A stretch of 64,000 bases of DNA from Neptunicoccus sediminis (lineage in GTDB: Bacteria; Pseudomonadota; Alphaproteobacteria; Rhodobacterales; Rhodobacteraceae). The notes below the pieces were generated by a model. It was not told the DNA's origin and made no database searches. It was given only the letters and a program-made list of their open reading frames with translations. This document shows positions 53,338-62,639 of this stretch, one piece after another. Every line of letters starts with the position of its first letter. The stretch's first letter is position 1. Made by a program: the position numbers and the translations under genes. The stretch is taken from assembly GCF_001719615.1 (NCBI RefSeq), contig NZ_MDVX01000012.1, forward strand, positions 142,438 through 206,437, in the 5' to 3' direction.

Positions 53338-53878
53338 CTGCGCAGCAAAGAATCGGCGGTGACGCTGGGGAAACTTTGACGATTATCGCGGGAAATTTGC
53401 GTAATCGGGCTGGAAATGAGGCCCAAATGAGGCGCATTTGATGCCTGAAACGCAGTGTTTCCATTGGACATACAATGGCGGCGCTGGTCGGTCTGGATGA
53501 CTGTTGAGGTCACGGGTCGAACGCTCAGAAGCAGTGTCAAAATTGGCAGGATAGATAGGGTTGAAAATCGGGCATCACGCTGATTTCATTGTATACTCCG
53601 GTATAGCTCCGCCAGAATTCGTATAGGCTGTCAGAGACAGTCCACGAAGAAAACCCTTGGGGATTGGGTCGCGGTTGTTGTGGTGAAGGTGCCCTGAAAT
53701 GCGCCTGATTTTGTCCAAAAATGCCGCAATTCGCTGCACACTTGCTGAAATGTGGAAGAATTTTGTTCACCGCATGGGGAATACTTGGTATTTATAGGTC
53801 ATCGCCCTGTGGCGAATGTGTATTTAGACGGTTCACAGGTTTCTTTCGGACCGTCGCTTAAGAGAGTGTGAGAGTAAA
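53338..53878. other. 540-base region without a convincing gene
   Basis: No gene, repeat or RNA was recognised with confidence. TTGTTC at 53763-53768 and TGGTAT at 53786-53791, 17 bases apart, could form a promoter for the small gene at 53879, giving it a leader of roughly 80 bases. A minus-strand open frame (53537-53770) has no ribosome site and is not called. Confidence 0.4.
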
Positions 53879-54100
53879 ATGACAAAAGCAATCAAACCCA
53901 CTGCTATCCATTCCGACCGCCGCTTTGTGCTGGCCGATAAACTGCGTCCGCAAGTCTGGCACGAGCGTCAGAAAACAGCATCCGATTTCGGCGCACCAAC
54001 ACCGGCAACACGCCGGTTTGACGGTCGTGATGACGGGATGACGCCTGATCCGGAACTGCAAGTCGCCATCAAGGATGTTCTGGCCCGGTTCGACGCCTGA
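53879..54100 (+). CDS. Small conserved-looking protein, unknown function
   Basis: A 73-residue charged protein starting MTKAIKPTAIHSDRR with an acidic C-terminus. No signal, membrane span or known domain. Support is the GAGAG-containing ribosome region, a candidate promoter and a terminator downstream (54148-54209). It stands alone between the H-NOX/cyclase pair and the receiver gene. No function can be assigned. Confidence 0.6.
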   Translation: MTKAIKPTAIHSDRRFVLADKLRPQVWHERQKTASDFGAPTPATRRFDGRDDGMTPDPELQVAIKDVLARFDA

Positions 54101-54147
54101 GGTTGCCTAACCTTTCGGTTCAGCAAATTCTTAGGCTGGAAGCTGAA

Positions 54148-54209
54148 AAAAACGAACCCCGGAACGCGCGCAACCACACTCGTGCAGCGCAATCGGGGTT
54201 GAGTTTTTA
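54148..54209 (+). terminator. Long hairpin after the small gene
   Basis: AACCCCG near 54155 pairs with CGGGGTT near 54195 across a structured loop, flanked by an A-run before and TTTTT after. It ends the 73-residue gene and possibly the convergent receiver gene. Confidence 0.7.
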
Positions 54210-54234
54210 CTGGAAACGACCGTTCACAGACACC

Positions 54235-54627
54235 TTAGGCCGGGCTTCTGGCCGCTTCCCAGATTTCAGTCAACTGCGTGGACAGCGTCATTGGATTAAA
54301 CGGCTTTGGAATAATTTCCAGAGCATCGGTTGATTCCATTAACTGGCTCGACGCCTCGCTGGACTGGGCCGTCATAAACACAGCAGGGGTATTCGCAAAT
54401 TCCGGCATTTGTCGGATATGGGCCAGAACCTCGTCACCCGTCATATTCGGCATCATCTGGTCAAGCAGGATCAGATCGGGATTGAATTCCCGAATGCGTT
54501 CAAGCGCTTCGTGGCCGTCCAGATACTGGGCCAGTTCCATGCCGCCAACGACTTCGAGAGCCATCTTCGTGATTTCTTGAATGTCCTCGTCATCTTCGAC
54601 GTGCAGGACACGCTTTAATTTTGTCAT
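54235..54627 (-). CDS. Single-domain CheY-like response regulator
   Basis: A 130-residue receiver domain with acidic pocket EDDED, phospho-acceptor Asp56 in LILLDQMMP, and conserved Lys108 in IPKPF. There is no output domain, so it acts by protein contact. The ATG at 54627 gives the normal N-terminus; the open frame extends 150 codons further but that part looks non-coding. Divergent from a sensor kinase that may phosphorylate it. Confidence 0.9.
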   Translation of the reverse strand: MTKLKRVLHVEDDEDIQEITKMALEVVGGMELAQYLDGHEALERIREFNPDLILLDQMMPNMTGDEVLAHIRQMPEFANTPAVFMTAQSSEASSQLMESTDALEIIPKPFNPMTLSTQLTEIWEAARSPA

Positions 54628-54813
54628 AATGCTACCCATCCAAGGTATTCTGATGCCGCGTTTCATTTCAAATTGCAAGCAGAAGTTGTGTGTGTAGTAA
54701 AAATGCAACCATTTTTGCGTTTTTGCCCGGATCGGCAGATCGCCAGAAATTAACCATAGCGTGTATATTACTTGTGCGTACATACTTAAAGAAAAAAATA
54801 GGCGCAAGTTTTC

Positions 54814-56874
54814 ATGATGGGTATGAAAAAAAGTGTCCGTGCAGTTAAAAAAGCGAGTTTGCTGCAGGCGGCAATTCTGTTGATGGGCTTTGGTGGCGTT
54901 ATTTACGCCAATGAAGTGTACAATCTGCAAAATGAGAAGGAAGAGCTGCGCGCAGAGATGCGGGACGTGGCGGATTCCATGCGCGGAAATATTGAATCCG
55001 AGATAAATAAGGTGGTGCTTTTGGCCCGCGCATTGGGGCTGGCCATTGAAATAGAGCCTGAAACCTTTGATCAGCAACGCCTTTCTACCATTGCCAACAA
55101 GCTGACAGACAGCGACACCAGTGTGATCAATATTGGCGTCGCTCCGGATTTAGTCGTCAAATATGTCTACCCGATGGAAGAAAACGCCTCTGTTATCGGG
55201 TTGGATTACCGGCAGAACGCTGCGCAATACGCGGCGGCGCGGCAGGCGTTTATGTCAAACGAACCTGTGCTCGCCGGACCGCTGGATTTGGTACAAGGGG
55301 GAGAAGGTTTTATCCTGAGATCCTCCATCGAGACCAGTGAAGCCGCGGACCCGTCCGCCAGCAACTGGGGGATCATTTCGGTTGTTCTGGACAAGGCCAC
55401 GTTCGTCGGGGCAATCCACGGCAACCACGCCACCACGATCGCCCCGCACGTCATGGCGATCCGCCGTGTCAGTGATCGCGCCGGAACCGATACGGCCTAT
55501 GATGCGATTACAGGCGATCAGGCGATATTTGACGGCAATGCTGTCATTATGGATGTGCCCGTACCTTCGGGGCAGTGGCAGATTGCGGTGCAGCCGCCGC
55601 TGGGATGGCCGGTTGTGTCGCAGAAATTCCTGCACAATATCGTCTATTTCGGCGTGGCCTTTGCTGCGATTATCGCCTTGTTCGTGCTGATTGCCACTTT
55701 GCGGAGCAAACGCAAACTTGCCGAAGTGCGGATGCGGAATGCTTTGGAAGCCTGCGATCAGGGATTTGCGCTTTACGATCCGCAGGACCGTCTGACCCTG
55801 TGCAATTCCCGCTATATGAGCGACAATAATCTGAGCGCTGAGATGGTCGCGCGCAAGCCGACCTTTGAAGAGTTGATACGTCTTGCAATAGCCGAAAACC
55901 GGTTCTCGGATGATACGGTGAAGGATGAAGCCTGGATTGAGGAACGTCTTAAATTGCGCCGTAAACCCAGCGCTGTGCAACACGCACGCTACCCCGGGGG
56001 GCGGTGGTTGAAGGTGTTTACCAAGCGCATGGATGACGGTTGCCTGATCGTCTTTACGATGGATGTCACGGAGATTATCAAAGCCAAAGAAGCGGCAGAA
56101 GTTTCCGAAATCGCCAAAACGCGTTTTATGGATGCGGTCAGCCACGAGCTGAAAACCCCGCTGAGTATCCTTCTGGGATACAATGCGTTTCTGGAAAACC
56201 CGAAGCACCTGAAATCTGTTGCCGCACTTGAGGCGCAAGCTTGCAGTCTTGAACTGGAACAAATCAATGCGGTTACGGCCGAGGTGAGCTCCCACGCGCA
56301 GCGGATTTCTGCGGCGGGGGGACATTTGCACACGCTGATCGACAAGCTGCTGGAATTCACACAAAAGACGAAGGATGAATTTTCAGGACAGGGCAAAGAC
56401 TTTCGCGCCGGTCAGATCGTCGGCCCGATCGCGGAACGGTTCCGCAGCGAGGCGTCGGGCAAGGGGCTGGAATTTTCGGTTATCGTTGAAGAAACCAACA
56501 TTCATGCCGACCCCGTCTATGTGGACCGCTCGCTGAGCCGGATGATCGAGAATGCAATTCAGACGACTGAAAAAGGCGCTATCAAGGTTTCCGTTCATCC
56601 CGAAGGCGATAACGTCCTGATCAAAGTTCGTGATACCGGCAGTCAGGTGCTGACATCGCTGGAAGGCCAGCCGCTCTCTCATACAGATTTCCAGTCGGAT
56701 TTGCTGAACTTTATCAAAGCGGACGATCCACAATCCGAATTACCAAGCCCCGAAAGCATGGGGGCCTGTATCACGGTGGAAATTGATCGAAGCGTCGGCA
56801 AGCTGGTGACATTGATTCTACCGCGTGTGGCCTTGCAAAACGGGGTGACAATGGAAGAACGAAAGGTCGCTTGA
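54814..56874 (+). CDS. CHASE-domain sensor histidine kinase with degenerate ATPase
   Basis: A 686-residue membrane kinase. A first helix (residues 13-30), a CHASE-like extracytoplasmic domain (about 50-260), a second helix (about 270-295), a PAS-like region, a dimerisation/phosphoacceptor helix with His444 (VSHELKTP) and a catalytic-like domain. The N-box (RMIENAIQT) and DTGSQV are present, but the glycine-rich ATP lid (GTGLGL-type) is absent, so it may be an inactive or phosphatase-type kinase. Divergent from a receiver gene and followed by a second kinase. Confidence 0.85.
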   Translation: MMGMKKSVRAVKKASLLQAAILLMGFGGVIYANEVYNLQNEKEELRAEMRDVADSMRGNIESEINKVVLLARALGLAIEIEPETFDQQRLSTIANKLTDSDTSVINIGVAPDLVVKYVYPMEENASVIGLDYRQNAAQYAAARQAFMSNEPVLAGPLDLVQGGEGFILRSSIETSEAADPSASNWGIISVVLDKATFVGAIHGNHATTIAPHVMAIRRVSDRAGTDTAYDAITGDQAIFDGNAVIMDVPVPSGQWQIAVQPPLGWPVVSQKFLHNIVYFGVAFAAIIALFVLIATLRSKRKLAEVRMRNALEACDQGFALYDPQDRLTLCNSRYMSDNNLSAEMVARKPTFEELIRLAIAENRFSDDTVKDEAWIEERLKLRRKPSAVQHARYPGGRWLKVFTKRMDDGCLIVFTMDVTEIIKAKEAAEVSEIAKTRFMDAVSHELKTPLSILLGYNAFLENPKHLKSVAALEAQACSLELEQINAVTAEVSSHAQRISAAGGHLHTLIDKLLEFTQKTKDEFSGQGKDFRAGQIVGPIAERFRSEASGKGLEFSVIVEETNIHADPVYVDRSLSRMIENAIQTTEKGAIKVSVHPEGDNVLIKVRDTGSQVLTSLEGQPLSHTDFQSDLLNFIKADDPQSELPSPESMGACITVEIDRSVGKLVTLILPRVALQNGVTMEERKVA

Positions 56875-57029
56875 CCGGCAGGTGTGGAGCCAGAGCAACA
56901 ATTTATGATGTTTTGCATCTGAACATAATTGTTTCCCTATTTATGACAATATCACGAAGTAGGTTCCATTGTTAACAGGACGCGCGTTCTCTTTAGGGAC
57001 ATGGAGAACACGAAGGAGGATGGAGCCGT

Positions 57030-58679
57030 ATGAGCGTTTCAAATTACAATAAAAAGGCGAAAGCCGGAAACTTCGTAGTGGCCGTGGCCGTGCTGGTCTG
57101 TGGCATCGCTTTTGTGCTCTACCGCGTCGGATTGCTGTCCAAGATGGTTTCCTTGAACGATATGGCCGCAGCGCTTGGGGTGGTTGTGGTTGTGTTACTG
57201 TTCGGTCTGGTGATTGCCTATCAGTGGCACATCAACGCACAGCGCCGGCAGTTGATGGACCGCGACCGCGAGATTTCCTTTGTGCAAACGGCAATGGACA
57301 TGCACAGCATCGTAACAGTGACGGACCCGGATGCTACGATCCGGTCTGTAAATGACAAGTTTCTAAAGGAATTCGGCTTCACGAAATATGAAACGATCGG
57401 GAAGAAAATGGACCTGATCCACGCCAATCTGGGCGAGGAATCGGTCTATGAGGAGATCCTGCAGGCAACGTCTGAAGGGCGCAGCTGGGAAGGGCGCCAT
57501 GCAGCGCGAACCAAATCCGGTGAGATCCGCTATTACCACGCGACCATCGTCCCACAGTTTGATGACAAGGGCGTTCACATCGGCAATGTGTCGATCCGCC
57601 ACGACATCACAGATCTTCGCAAGGCCGAGGAAACCAAACGCACGAATGCGATTCTGAGCAAGCTGCATGACGAGGTTTATATCTTTGACGCAGAGACCCT
57701 GAACATTGTGTATATGAACGAACGGGCGCTGGAACGCTGTGAATGGACTGCAGAGGAAAGCCTGACAAAGCGGGTGGTGGACACCGAAGCCGAATTTAAC
57801 GAGATGGCCTTTCGGGCCCATACCAACCCGTTGCTGGACGGCAGCAAGAGTTCGGTCGTGGTCGCTGTAAAGCAGGCCAAGGGCTATGTAGAAGTCCACA
57901 CCAGCCTGTTGGAACAGCTTGACGGAACGACCGTCTTTGTGTCCGTGGCGCGGGATATTACCGACAGGATGGCAATTGATAAGGCGAAGATGTCGTCGGT
58001 TTCTGTGGTCAGCCACGAATTACGCACGCCAATCACGTCGATTAAAGGCTCGCTGCAATTGCTCGAAGCGCAGGCAGCGGCGTCGCTGAACGAAAGCTCG
58101 AAATCTATGGTCGCGATTGCCCTGCGCAACTGTGACCGTCTTATGTTTATTGTGAATGACATTCTGGATATGGAGAAAATCCACTCCGGCAAGATGGAAT
58201 ATGACCGCAAGGTCAACAACCTGAACGCGCTGCTGGAAGAATCTATCGACGTGAACAAAGGTTACGGGGACCAGCACGGTGTGCGGTTCAATTATGTGCC
58301 GTGTCTGGACGATGCAGAGGCCAATTGTGACCGCGACCGGATGATACAGGTGATGTCGAATCTGATGTCGAACGCGGTGAAATTCTCGCCCAAGGGCAGC
58401 ACGGTAGAGATCGCCCTACATGACAATGTAAATAACTGGTGTATTTCCGTCGCGGATGAAGGACCGGGAATCAAACCCGAAGACCAGACGCGCCTGTTTG
58501 AAAGCTTCTCGCAGGCCAAGCCCGCAGATGGCAAGAAACGGGTTGGCACGGGGCTTGGTCTTGCGATCACCAAAAAGATCGTTCAGCATCACGGCGGTAC
58601 GCTGGGGCTGAAAAGCGAGGTGGGTAAAGGCACGACATTCTACGTCTATCTGCCCAAGCTGGAGCAGATGGCGGCCTGA
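57030..58679 (+). CDS. PAS-domain sensor histidine kinase
   Basis: A 549-residue membrane kinase with two N-terminal helices, two PAS/PAC units (about residues 85-315), a phosphoacceptor domain with His329 (VSHELRTPITS) and a complete catalytic domain (NLMSNAVKFS, DEGPGI, GTGLGLAI). A GGAGG site precedes the ATG. Being intact, it is the more likely source of phosphoryl groups for the orphan receiver at 54235. Confidence 0.92.
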   Translation: MSVSNYNKKAKAGNFVVAVAVLVCGIAFVLYRVGLLSKMVSLNDMAAALGVVVVVLLFGLVIAYQWHINAQRRQLMDRDREISFVQTAMDMHSIVTVTDPDATIRSVNDKFLKEFGFTKYETIGKKMDLIHANLGEESVYEEILQATSEGRSWEGRHAARTKSGEIRYYHATIVPQFDDKGVHIGNVSIRHDITDLRKAEETKRTNAILSKLHDEVYIFDAETLNIVYMNERALERCEWTAEESLTKRVVDTEAEFNEMAFRAHTNPLLDGSKSSVVVAVKQAKGYVEVHTSLLEQLDGTTVFVSVARDITDRMAIDKAKMSSVSVVSHELRTPITSIKGSLQLLEAQAAASLNESSKSMVAIALRNCDRLMFIVNDILDMEKIHSGKMEYDRKVNNLNALLEESIDVNKGYGDQHGVRFNYVPCLDDAEANCDRDRMIQVMSNLMSNAVKFSPKGSTVEIALHDNVNNWCISVADEGPGIKPEDQTRLFESFSQAKPADGKKRVGTGLGLAITKKIVQHHGGTLGLKSEVGKGTTFYVYLPKLEQMAA

Positions 58680-58900
58680 TAGGGCTGCCGAATCTGCGGA
58701 CACCGTTACACAGGACTGATCTGGAAAAGCACACATCTGCGCTGTCATAACGACGGTCCAGCCGCGCGTATCTGGTTTGTACCTTGGTCTTGGGCTGGTG
58801 CCTTGGACTGGCGCTGTGACCTTGCACGTTTAGTCAAGACGGGCAACCGGGGCTGGCGCCCTGTCCCGCAGTTCGTGATACTTCCGGAAAAGGGAAGGGG
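58680..58900. other. Spacer between the kinase and tRNA-His
   Basis: About 220 bases with no recognised gene or repeat. It includes the 3' flank of the tRNA (its CCA is at 58901-58903). Confidence 0.4.
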
Positions 58901-58977
58901 TGGTACCAGCGCCCCGGCTCGAACGGGGGGCCTCTTGATCCACAATCAAGCGCTCTAACCTACTGAGCTACGCCGGC
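58901..58977 (-). tRNA. tRNA-His (anticodon GTG)
   Basis: A 77-base cloverleaf on the minus strand with encoded CCA. Acceptor GCCGGCG/CGCTGGT (two G-U pairs), D arm GCTC/GAGC, anticodon stem CTTGA/TCAAG with loop TTGTGGA (GTG), T arm CCCCG/CGGGG with TTCGAGC loop. The discriminator is A73 and the base before G1 is T, so the usual G-1:C73 pair of tRNA-His is absent, as known for alphaproteobacteria. Confidence 0.97.
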
Positions 58978-59081
58978 ACTGGGGCTGCGTTTAAACTTAG
59001 CTTGAAGGAATTGCAAGACTGATCTGGCTTGAAAATGCATGGAATTTCAGTTAGCGCCAGATCAATCATCAGGAGTGTGAC

Positions 59082-59270
59082 ATGGGTATCAATACAGAAC
59101 GCGATATAGAGGCAAATTTGCAGATCGGACCAACCACAGACGGAATGGTGCGCCTGTTCATCGAAGGGGACGGGGTGGAGATTCCGCTCGATTTCGATCC
59201 CGAAGAGGCACTGGAAATTGCCGAAGAGATCAAAGCGGCGGCGTCCCAAGCGGCTGCGGTTTCAAAATAA
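59082..59270 (+). CDS. Small acidic protein, possibly DUF6324 family
   Basis: A 62-residue acidic protein (MGINTERDIEANLQIGPTT start) with a strand-rich middle and a helical Ala/Glu-rich end. A GGAGTGTGAC ribosome site precedes the ATG and a good terminator follows, so it is its own unit. It resembles a small family common in Rhodobacteraceae (recalled as DUF6324, not verified). Function unknown. Confidence 0.75.
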   Translation: MGINTERDIEANLQIGPTTDGMVRLFIEGDGVEIPLDFDPEEALEIAEEIKAAASQAAAVSK

Positions 59271-59276
59271 CAGATT

Positions 59277-59307
59277 CGGGGCGGGCGCAGGTCCGCCCCG
59301 TTCTTTT
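59277..59307 (+). terminator. Terminator after the small acidic gene
   Basis: CGGGGCGG (59277-59284) pairs with CCGCCCCG (59293-59300), followed by TTCTTTT. Confidence 0.9.
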
Positions 59308-59355
59308 CAATCCACAGATTGACACTGCGCGGGCGAGGGGATCAAACTCCGGCGC

Positions 59356-60216
59356 ATGAAATATCCGCCCCAACACCCCGCCCCCGATGACGCTGCCGCA
59401 AGGCGCGCGATTCCCCCCACCGTCTGCTATCCGGTAAACAGCCTGCCGCGTCCTGATATGGCGCTATATGCTGCGGCAAGGACCGGCATGGAAAAGGTGG
59501 ACGAGCTGTTGGTGCCCGCGCGGGATGCCCGCTGCTGGTCCCTGCCTGCAGGGCATTTCTGCCGTATTGTCAGCGTAGAGGGGCCACAGGTCGGAGATCT
59601 GAACCTCTGGCACCGCGATGACCTGTCAGAGCGGTTTTATTCCGGCAAAACCCGTGCCTTACACGGTACCCATGTGTCAACCGGGGATCGGCTCTGGTCC
59701 ACGATTCCGACGGTGCGTCCGCTGGCAACTGTGACGGATGACACGCTCGACTGGTATGGTTGGGACGAATACGGCGGGTCGGTTCATGATGTGATCGGCA
59801 CCCGTTGCGATCCTTACACGAACCATATCCTGAACGGGGTGGATTATCATTATTGCTGCCACTCCAACCTCAGCCGTGCGCTTGCGGATTTCGCGGAACT
59901 GCCGGTAGGAGAAGCAGAACTGCTGGTCCACGATGTGTGCAACGTCTTCATGGCGACAGGATTCATGCCTGAGACAAAGCAATATTATATGAAGGCCAGT
60001 CCGGTACGGCCCGGCGACTATTTCGAGTTTTTTGCGGAAACCGATCTAATCGGTGGTTTGTCAGCCTGTCCGGGCGGGGATTGTTCCGCCCAGCATTCAA
60101 GCGACACAGCGGCCTGCTACCCGCTGAAAGTAGAGGTGTACAAACCCGCAGAAGGAGCGCTGCGGGGCTGGGAACCTGCACCGCGCAACGGCTATTCGCG
60201 CAGTCACGGGCGCTAG
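59356..60216 (+). CDS. DUF1989 (urea-carboxylase-associated) protein
   Basis: A 286-residue cupin-like protein of the DUF1989 family, found beside urea carboxylase or aminomethyltransferase genes. It has the GHFCRIVSVEGPQVGDLNLW start and CPGGDCSAQHSSD cysteine region typical of the family. No urea carboxylase genes are adjacent. A clean hairpin follows at 60226-60249. The function is not established. Confidence 0.85.
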   Translation: MKYPPQHPAPDDAAARRAIPPTVCYPVNSLPRPDMALYAAARTGMEKVDELLVPARDARCWSLPAGHFCRIVSVEGPQVGDLNLWHRDDLSERFYSGKTRALHGTHVSTGDRLWSTIPTVRPLATVTDDTLDWYGWDEYGGSVHDVIGTRCDPYTNHILNGVDYHYCCHSNLSRALADFAELPVGEAELLVHDVCNVFMATGFMPETKQYYMKASPVRPGDYFEFFAETDLIGGLSACPGGDCSAQHSSDTAACYPLKVEVYKPAEGALRGWEPAPRNGYSRSHGR

Positions 60217-60225
60217 AGGTGGCAA

Positions 60226-60249
60226 AGGCTCCCTTAGAATAGGGAGCCT
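60226..60249 (+). terminator. Hairpin after the DUF1989 gene
   Basis: Perfect 9-base stem AGGCTCCCT (60226-60234) and AGGGAGCCT (60241-60249) with a 6-base loop. No T-run follows. Confidence 0.6.
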
Positions 60250-60602
60250 CCGGCGGTCATATCGTCAAGGCCTTAATGCATAATATTATTTAGTCGTAGT
60301 GCATCAGATACAAAAAGCATCTACAATTTTATCTTACATTGTGCGGTTGAAGAATTCCTTAAACATTGCGGCCGGTGATCCATACACATCGTTTCTCGGA
60401 CGGTCTCCGTCATGCATTGGCGGACCCGGTAATTATTTCGGTGCCTTGTCTTGTAGCCGACATCAAGGGTGGAATGCCGACTTTCGCTGTAGGTGCAAAG
60501 CCCGACTGCAACTACGGAAAAAGCGGACCTTGATCATAGAAAATCGTATGTATGAGCAGCAAGACGGCGGCTACGCGCCCAGCTTGAGAAATACTGTGAT
60601 AA
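60250..60602. other. Left edge of the AT-rich island
   Basis: Base composition becomes AT-rich here. An open plus-strand frame (60299-60616) has no ribosome site and no recognisable domain. It may be a decayed gene but cannot be identified. Confidence 0.4.
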
Positions 60603-61412
60603 TTAGGAGGCGCTGAGGGAGAGGTCATACTGCCACGAAGAAGGTAGTGAACTACCAAATCGTTCGTCACAAAATTCGTATTGCTCACACAATCTCTTGA
60701 CTATCCGCTTTCTTTGACCTTTGCGCATTTTCGCCGCTGATGAAGAGTTTTTAACTACATCCAACTGCGGTTTTAGGTATTCGATTTCTAAAAAGTTGCA
60801 GAACTTTGCTATGCCTTCATACGAAAAAAAGTTTTCATAAAAATCTACGTATACCTCTTCTTCTGAAAACCCAGTGTGCAATCGGCCAAGGATCCCTAGG
60901 TAATCAGATCGCTTCAAATAGTTTTGATCGCTAAGAGCGTCATTAAGACGAACGCCGAGGTTCGGTCCTTCATCGTTTCGCGCGTCAAATTTTACCTGGG
61001 ACCAAAATCTGTCCGCAGGGTTTCTGAGAATAACAAATGGTTTCACTCTATTAAAGTGACTACGAATTCTCTGGAGTTCTGATAGCGGAAGCAAGGAATA
61101 GGCGGGGGTGATATCGCAGAAATGCGTTTCGGCACTCATCCTCTTCTTAAAGTAACCTTGATAGGCCGCTAAATCGTTTTCCATGGCCAATCTGTCCGCG
61201 AGGGCCTCCCGCCTCAATTCGGAACAACATTTATTAAGCTGGTTTTCAAAGAAACTGTTTGGCCAAGCTCCTCCTTCGTCAAAGTATCTAAAAAAATGCA
61301 ACTCCTTAATCGGCGAGACATAGACCTGCGGATGACTCTTCAGGTAATTTGCTACCCACGTGGATCCCGTTTTCTGAGCGCCAAACCCCAAAACAAAAAT
61401 GTTGTTACTCAT
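60603..61412 (-). CDS. Sulfotransferase
   Basis: A 269-residue P-loop-like sulfotransferase. The 5'-phosphosulfate-binding loop is FGAQKTGSTWVANYL and the 3'-phosphate site is ILRNPADRFWSQ. It would transfer sulfate from PAPS to a carbohydrate or similar acceptor. AT-rich codon use differs from the surrounding chromosome, and with the next gene it appears to be a transferred surface-polysaccharide modification pair. PAPS could come from the sat/cysC enzyme in this window. Confidence 0.85.
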   Translation of the reverse strand: MSNNIFVLGFGAQKTGSTWVANYLKSHPQVYVSPIKELHFFRYFDEGGAWPNSFFENQLNKCCSELRREALADRLAMENDLAAYQGYFKKRMSAETHFCDITPAYSLLPLSELQRIRSHFNRVKPFVILRNPADRFWSQVKFDARNDEGPNLGVRLNDALSDQNYLKRSDYLGILGRLHTGFSEEEVYVDFYENFFSYEGIAKFCNFLEIEYLKPQLDVVKNSSSAAKMRKGQRKRIVKRLCEQYEFCDERFGSSLPSSWQYDLSLSAS

Positions 61413-61664
61413 AACCATACGCTTTAATTTTTGACCAGAATTACCATAATACATTTATTTGTAACTAATGAGCAGCTTACTTATCCGGCTGTTGCTACTC
61501 AAAACGGGAAAGAAGCCAAGTTAATTCTATATCCTAAGTTTGGTACGATCTGTCCCGTAAAGTCAAATCGAATAATATTGATAGCTTAACTAATTCACCT
61601 TAAAAAACGACATTATTATCGCTAACACCTTATCATCTCTTTTTAACAATAGTGGAACTAATTG
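61413..61664. other. Divergent AT-rich promoter region
   Basis: About 250 bases between the divergent sulfotransferase and glycosyltransferase-like genes. Very AT-rich, with no recognised repeat or RNA. Confidence 0.4.
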
Positions 61665-62615
61665 ATGCCAAACAGAAAATATGCTGCCGTTACTATGGTT
61701 CGTGATGAAAATTTGATGCTAAAAATTTGGTATCAGTATTACTCGGCACAATTCGGCGATGATAATCTCTACATTTTTGATCACAACTCATCTTCAGCGC
61801 CAGTAAGAAGTGTACTTCCAGGAGCCAAGAATGTATTTCGAATTCCCACAGATAATCCTGTTTCGGACCCTACAGGTATGCTGCGAAAATTCGATAACTA
61901 TCGTTTCAAGTTTTTATCGTCACAGATAGCCTCCTTGTTGGTCTATTATGATTGTATTATTGTTAATGATGTCGATGAAATATTTGTAGTGGATCCCCGC
62001 GAAAGCAGTAGTTTGCGCGACTATCTCAATAGCAAGCAGGAGCTAAAGTTAACGTGTGGTATGGGGTTGGAAGTGATCCAAGACCTCAACGTTGAAATTG
62101 CCTACGACCCTGAGAAGCCCATTTTTGAACAACGGAAACTCTTCCGATATAACCTGAATTTCTGCAAGCCATGGGTTGTTGGAAAAGAAGTAGAAATTAC
62201 TGGCCATGGTGCCTTTTCCCCATTCGAAATTGACCCAAATTTATTGCTAATGCACTTACATTGGGTGGATTATGATACCGCCCATCTACGACAAAGCAAA
62301 CGACGCGACTTTTATCGAGATGGCAGAGGTGGGCTAAAGTCAAAATGGAATGATACTCAGGACACCAAAGATCAGGAATGGCGCGACTTGTTAAAGCTCA
62401 ATATCTCAAGCCGAGACATGCCCCACTATGATTTTTTGGAAAACCTTTTCCCAAACTATCGTCAAAAAGTGTTTTCGCCTGCAACTTATAAGAGGCAAAG
62501 TGGTAGAAGACATAAATTGATAGAGATTCCGAAATTTGTTACAAACGCCCAACGGAATGCAGTCAAGAACGAGTTGCACAAGTTTCCAAGTAGATTTTCC
62601 GATGCCGCAATTTAA
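61665..62615 (+). CDS. Glycosyltransferase-like (GT2/GT92-type) protein
   Basis: A 316-residue protein with the N-terminal TMVRDENLMLKIWYQYYSAQ tract and a VNDVDEIFVVDP segment containing a DxD-type metal site, typical of family 2/92-like glycosyltransferases. C-terminal half unmatched. AT-rich like the sulfotransferase gene, and probably part of the same transferred surface-glycan module. ATG 61665 is preferred over the adjacent TTG. Confidence 0.78.
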   Translation: MPNRKYAAVTMVRDENLMLKIWYQYYSAQFGDDNLYIFDHNSSSAPVRSVLPGAKNVFRIPTDNPVSDPTGMLRKFDNYRFKFLSSQIASLLVYYDCIIVNDVDEIFVVDPRESSSLRDYLNSKQELKLTCGMGLEVIQDLNVEIAYDPEKPIFEQRKLFRYNLNFCKPWVVGKEVEITGHGAFSPFEIDPNLLLMHLHWVDYDTAHLRQSKRRDFYRDGRGGLKSKWNDTQDTKDQEWRDLLKLNISSRDMPHYDFLENLFPNYRQKVFSPATYKRQSGRRHKLIEIPKFVTNAQRNAVKNELHKFPSRFSDAAI

Positions 62616-62639
62616 TTAGACCTGTCGCGCTTTTGTGCC

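Noticed and set aside
53537..53770. Minus-strand 77-codon open frame
   Set aside because: No ribosome site, and it runs through a candidate promoter for the plus-strand small gene.
58901..58977. tRNA-His as attachment site for the AT-rich island
   Set aside because: The tRNA 3' end faces away from the island, other chromosomal genes lie between, and no integrase or repeated tRNA end is visible.
60299..60616. Open frame of 105 codons at the edge of the AT-rich island
   Set aside because: No ribosome site or domain, and it runs into the sulfotransferase gene end. At most a decayed gene.
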